Assembly: GCA_937915335.1 (NCBI GenBank)
Contig: CALDLZ010000206.1
Coordinates: 1-5,352 of the forward strand
DNA from: an uncultured Faecalibacterium sp.
GTDB lineage: Bacteria > Bacillota > Clostridia > Oscillospirales > Ruminococcaceae
Direction of reading: 5' to 3'
DNA: 5,352 nucleotides
Below the pieces are notes generated by a model. That model made no database searches. It was not told where the DNA came from and saw only the letters and a list, made by a program, of their open reading frames with translations. Shown in pieces: positions 5,351 through 5,352 of this stretch (the stretch's first letter is position 1; the number at the start of each line of letters is the position of its first letter). The position numbers and the translations under genes are program-made.

Positions 5351-5352
5351 AA

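Noticed and set aside
1..5352. CRISPR array, tRNA or rRNA genes.
   Set aside because: No regularly spaced repeats and no tRNA-like cloverleaf or rRNA sequence were seen by eye on either strand.

Overview
The window looks like one end of an integrative mobile element from a low-to-mid GC Gram-positive gut bacterium. The style of the integrase, the excisionase-type proteins and the ATPase suggests class Clostridia, perhaps an Oscillospiraceae/Faecalibacterium-like host. This placement is inferred from protein style and from strong AGGAGG-type ribosome sites; no database search was possible.

Left part (1-3340, minus strand): a compact four-gene module read right to left. It starts with a MazF/PemK-family toxin-like protein (2733-3224, TTG start). 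A small excisionase-type helix-turn-helix protein follows (2457-2702), then a protein with four tandem excisionase-type helix-turn-helix units (1478-2368), then a tyrosine recombinase with a complete R-K-H-R-H-Y catalytic set (87-1478). The last two genes overlap as TAATG. A strong intrinsic terminator at 34-74 ends the module. A second strong terminator-like hairpin (2390-2423) sits inside the module, between a plausible promoter and the four-unit gene, which suggests attenuated or separately controlled expression of the recombination genes.

Middle (3225-3862): about 640 bases with no credible gene. It holds a candidate minus-strand promoter and palindromic operator for the toxin-led operon, several hairpins, a weak plus-strand terminator-like structure, and a good plus-strand promoter whose -10 box and start site lie in a long inverted repeat.

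Right part (3863-5352, plus strand): a stand-alone ATPase of the DUF234/archaeal-ATPase type (AAA/STAND-like P-loop domain, winged helix, PD-(D/E)XK-like C-terminus), followed by a strong, probably bidirectional terminator. The last bases form a perfect hairpin that may begin another feature outside the window.

Reading of the whole: an integration/excision control module with a toxin-family gene at its head, next to a convergently placed, separately promoted ATPase gene that may be element cargo or neighbouring DNA. No attachment-site repeat was found, so the element boundaries are not set by this window.
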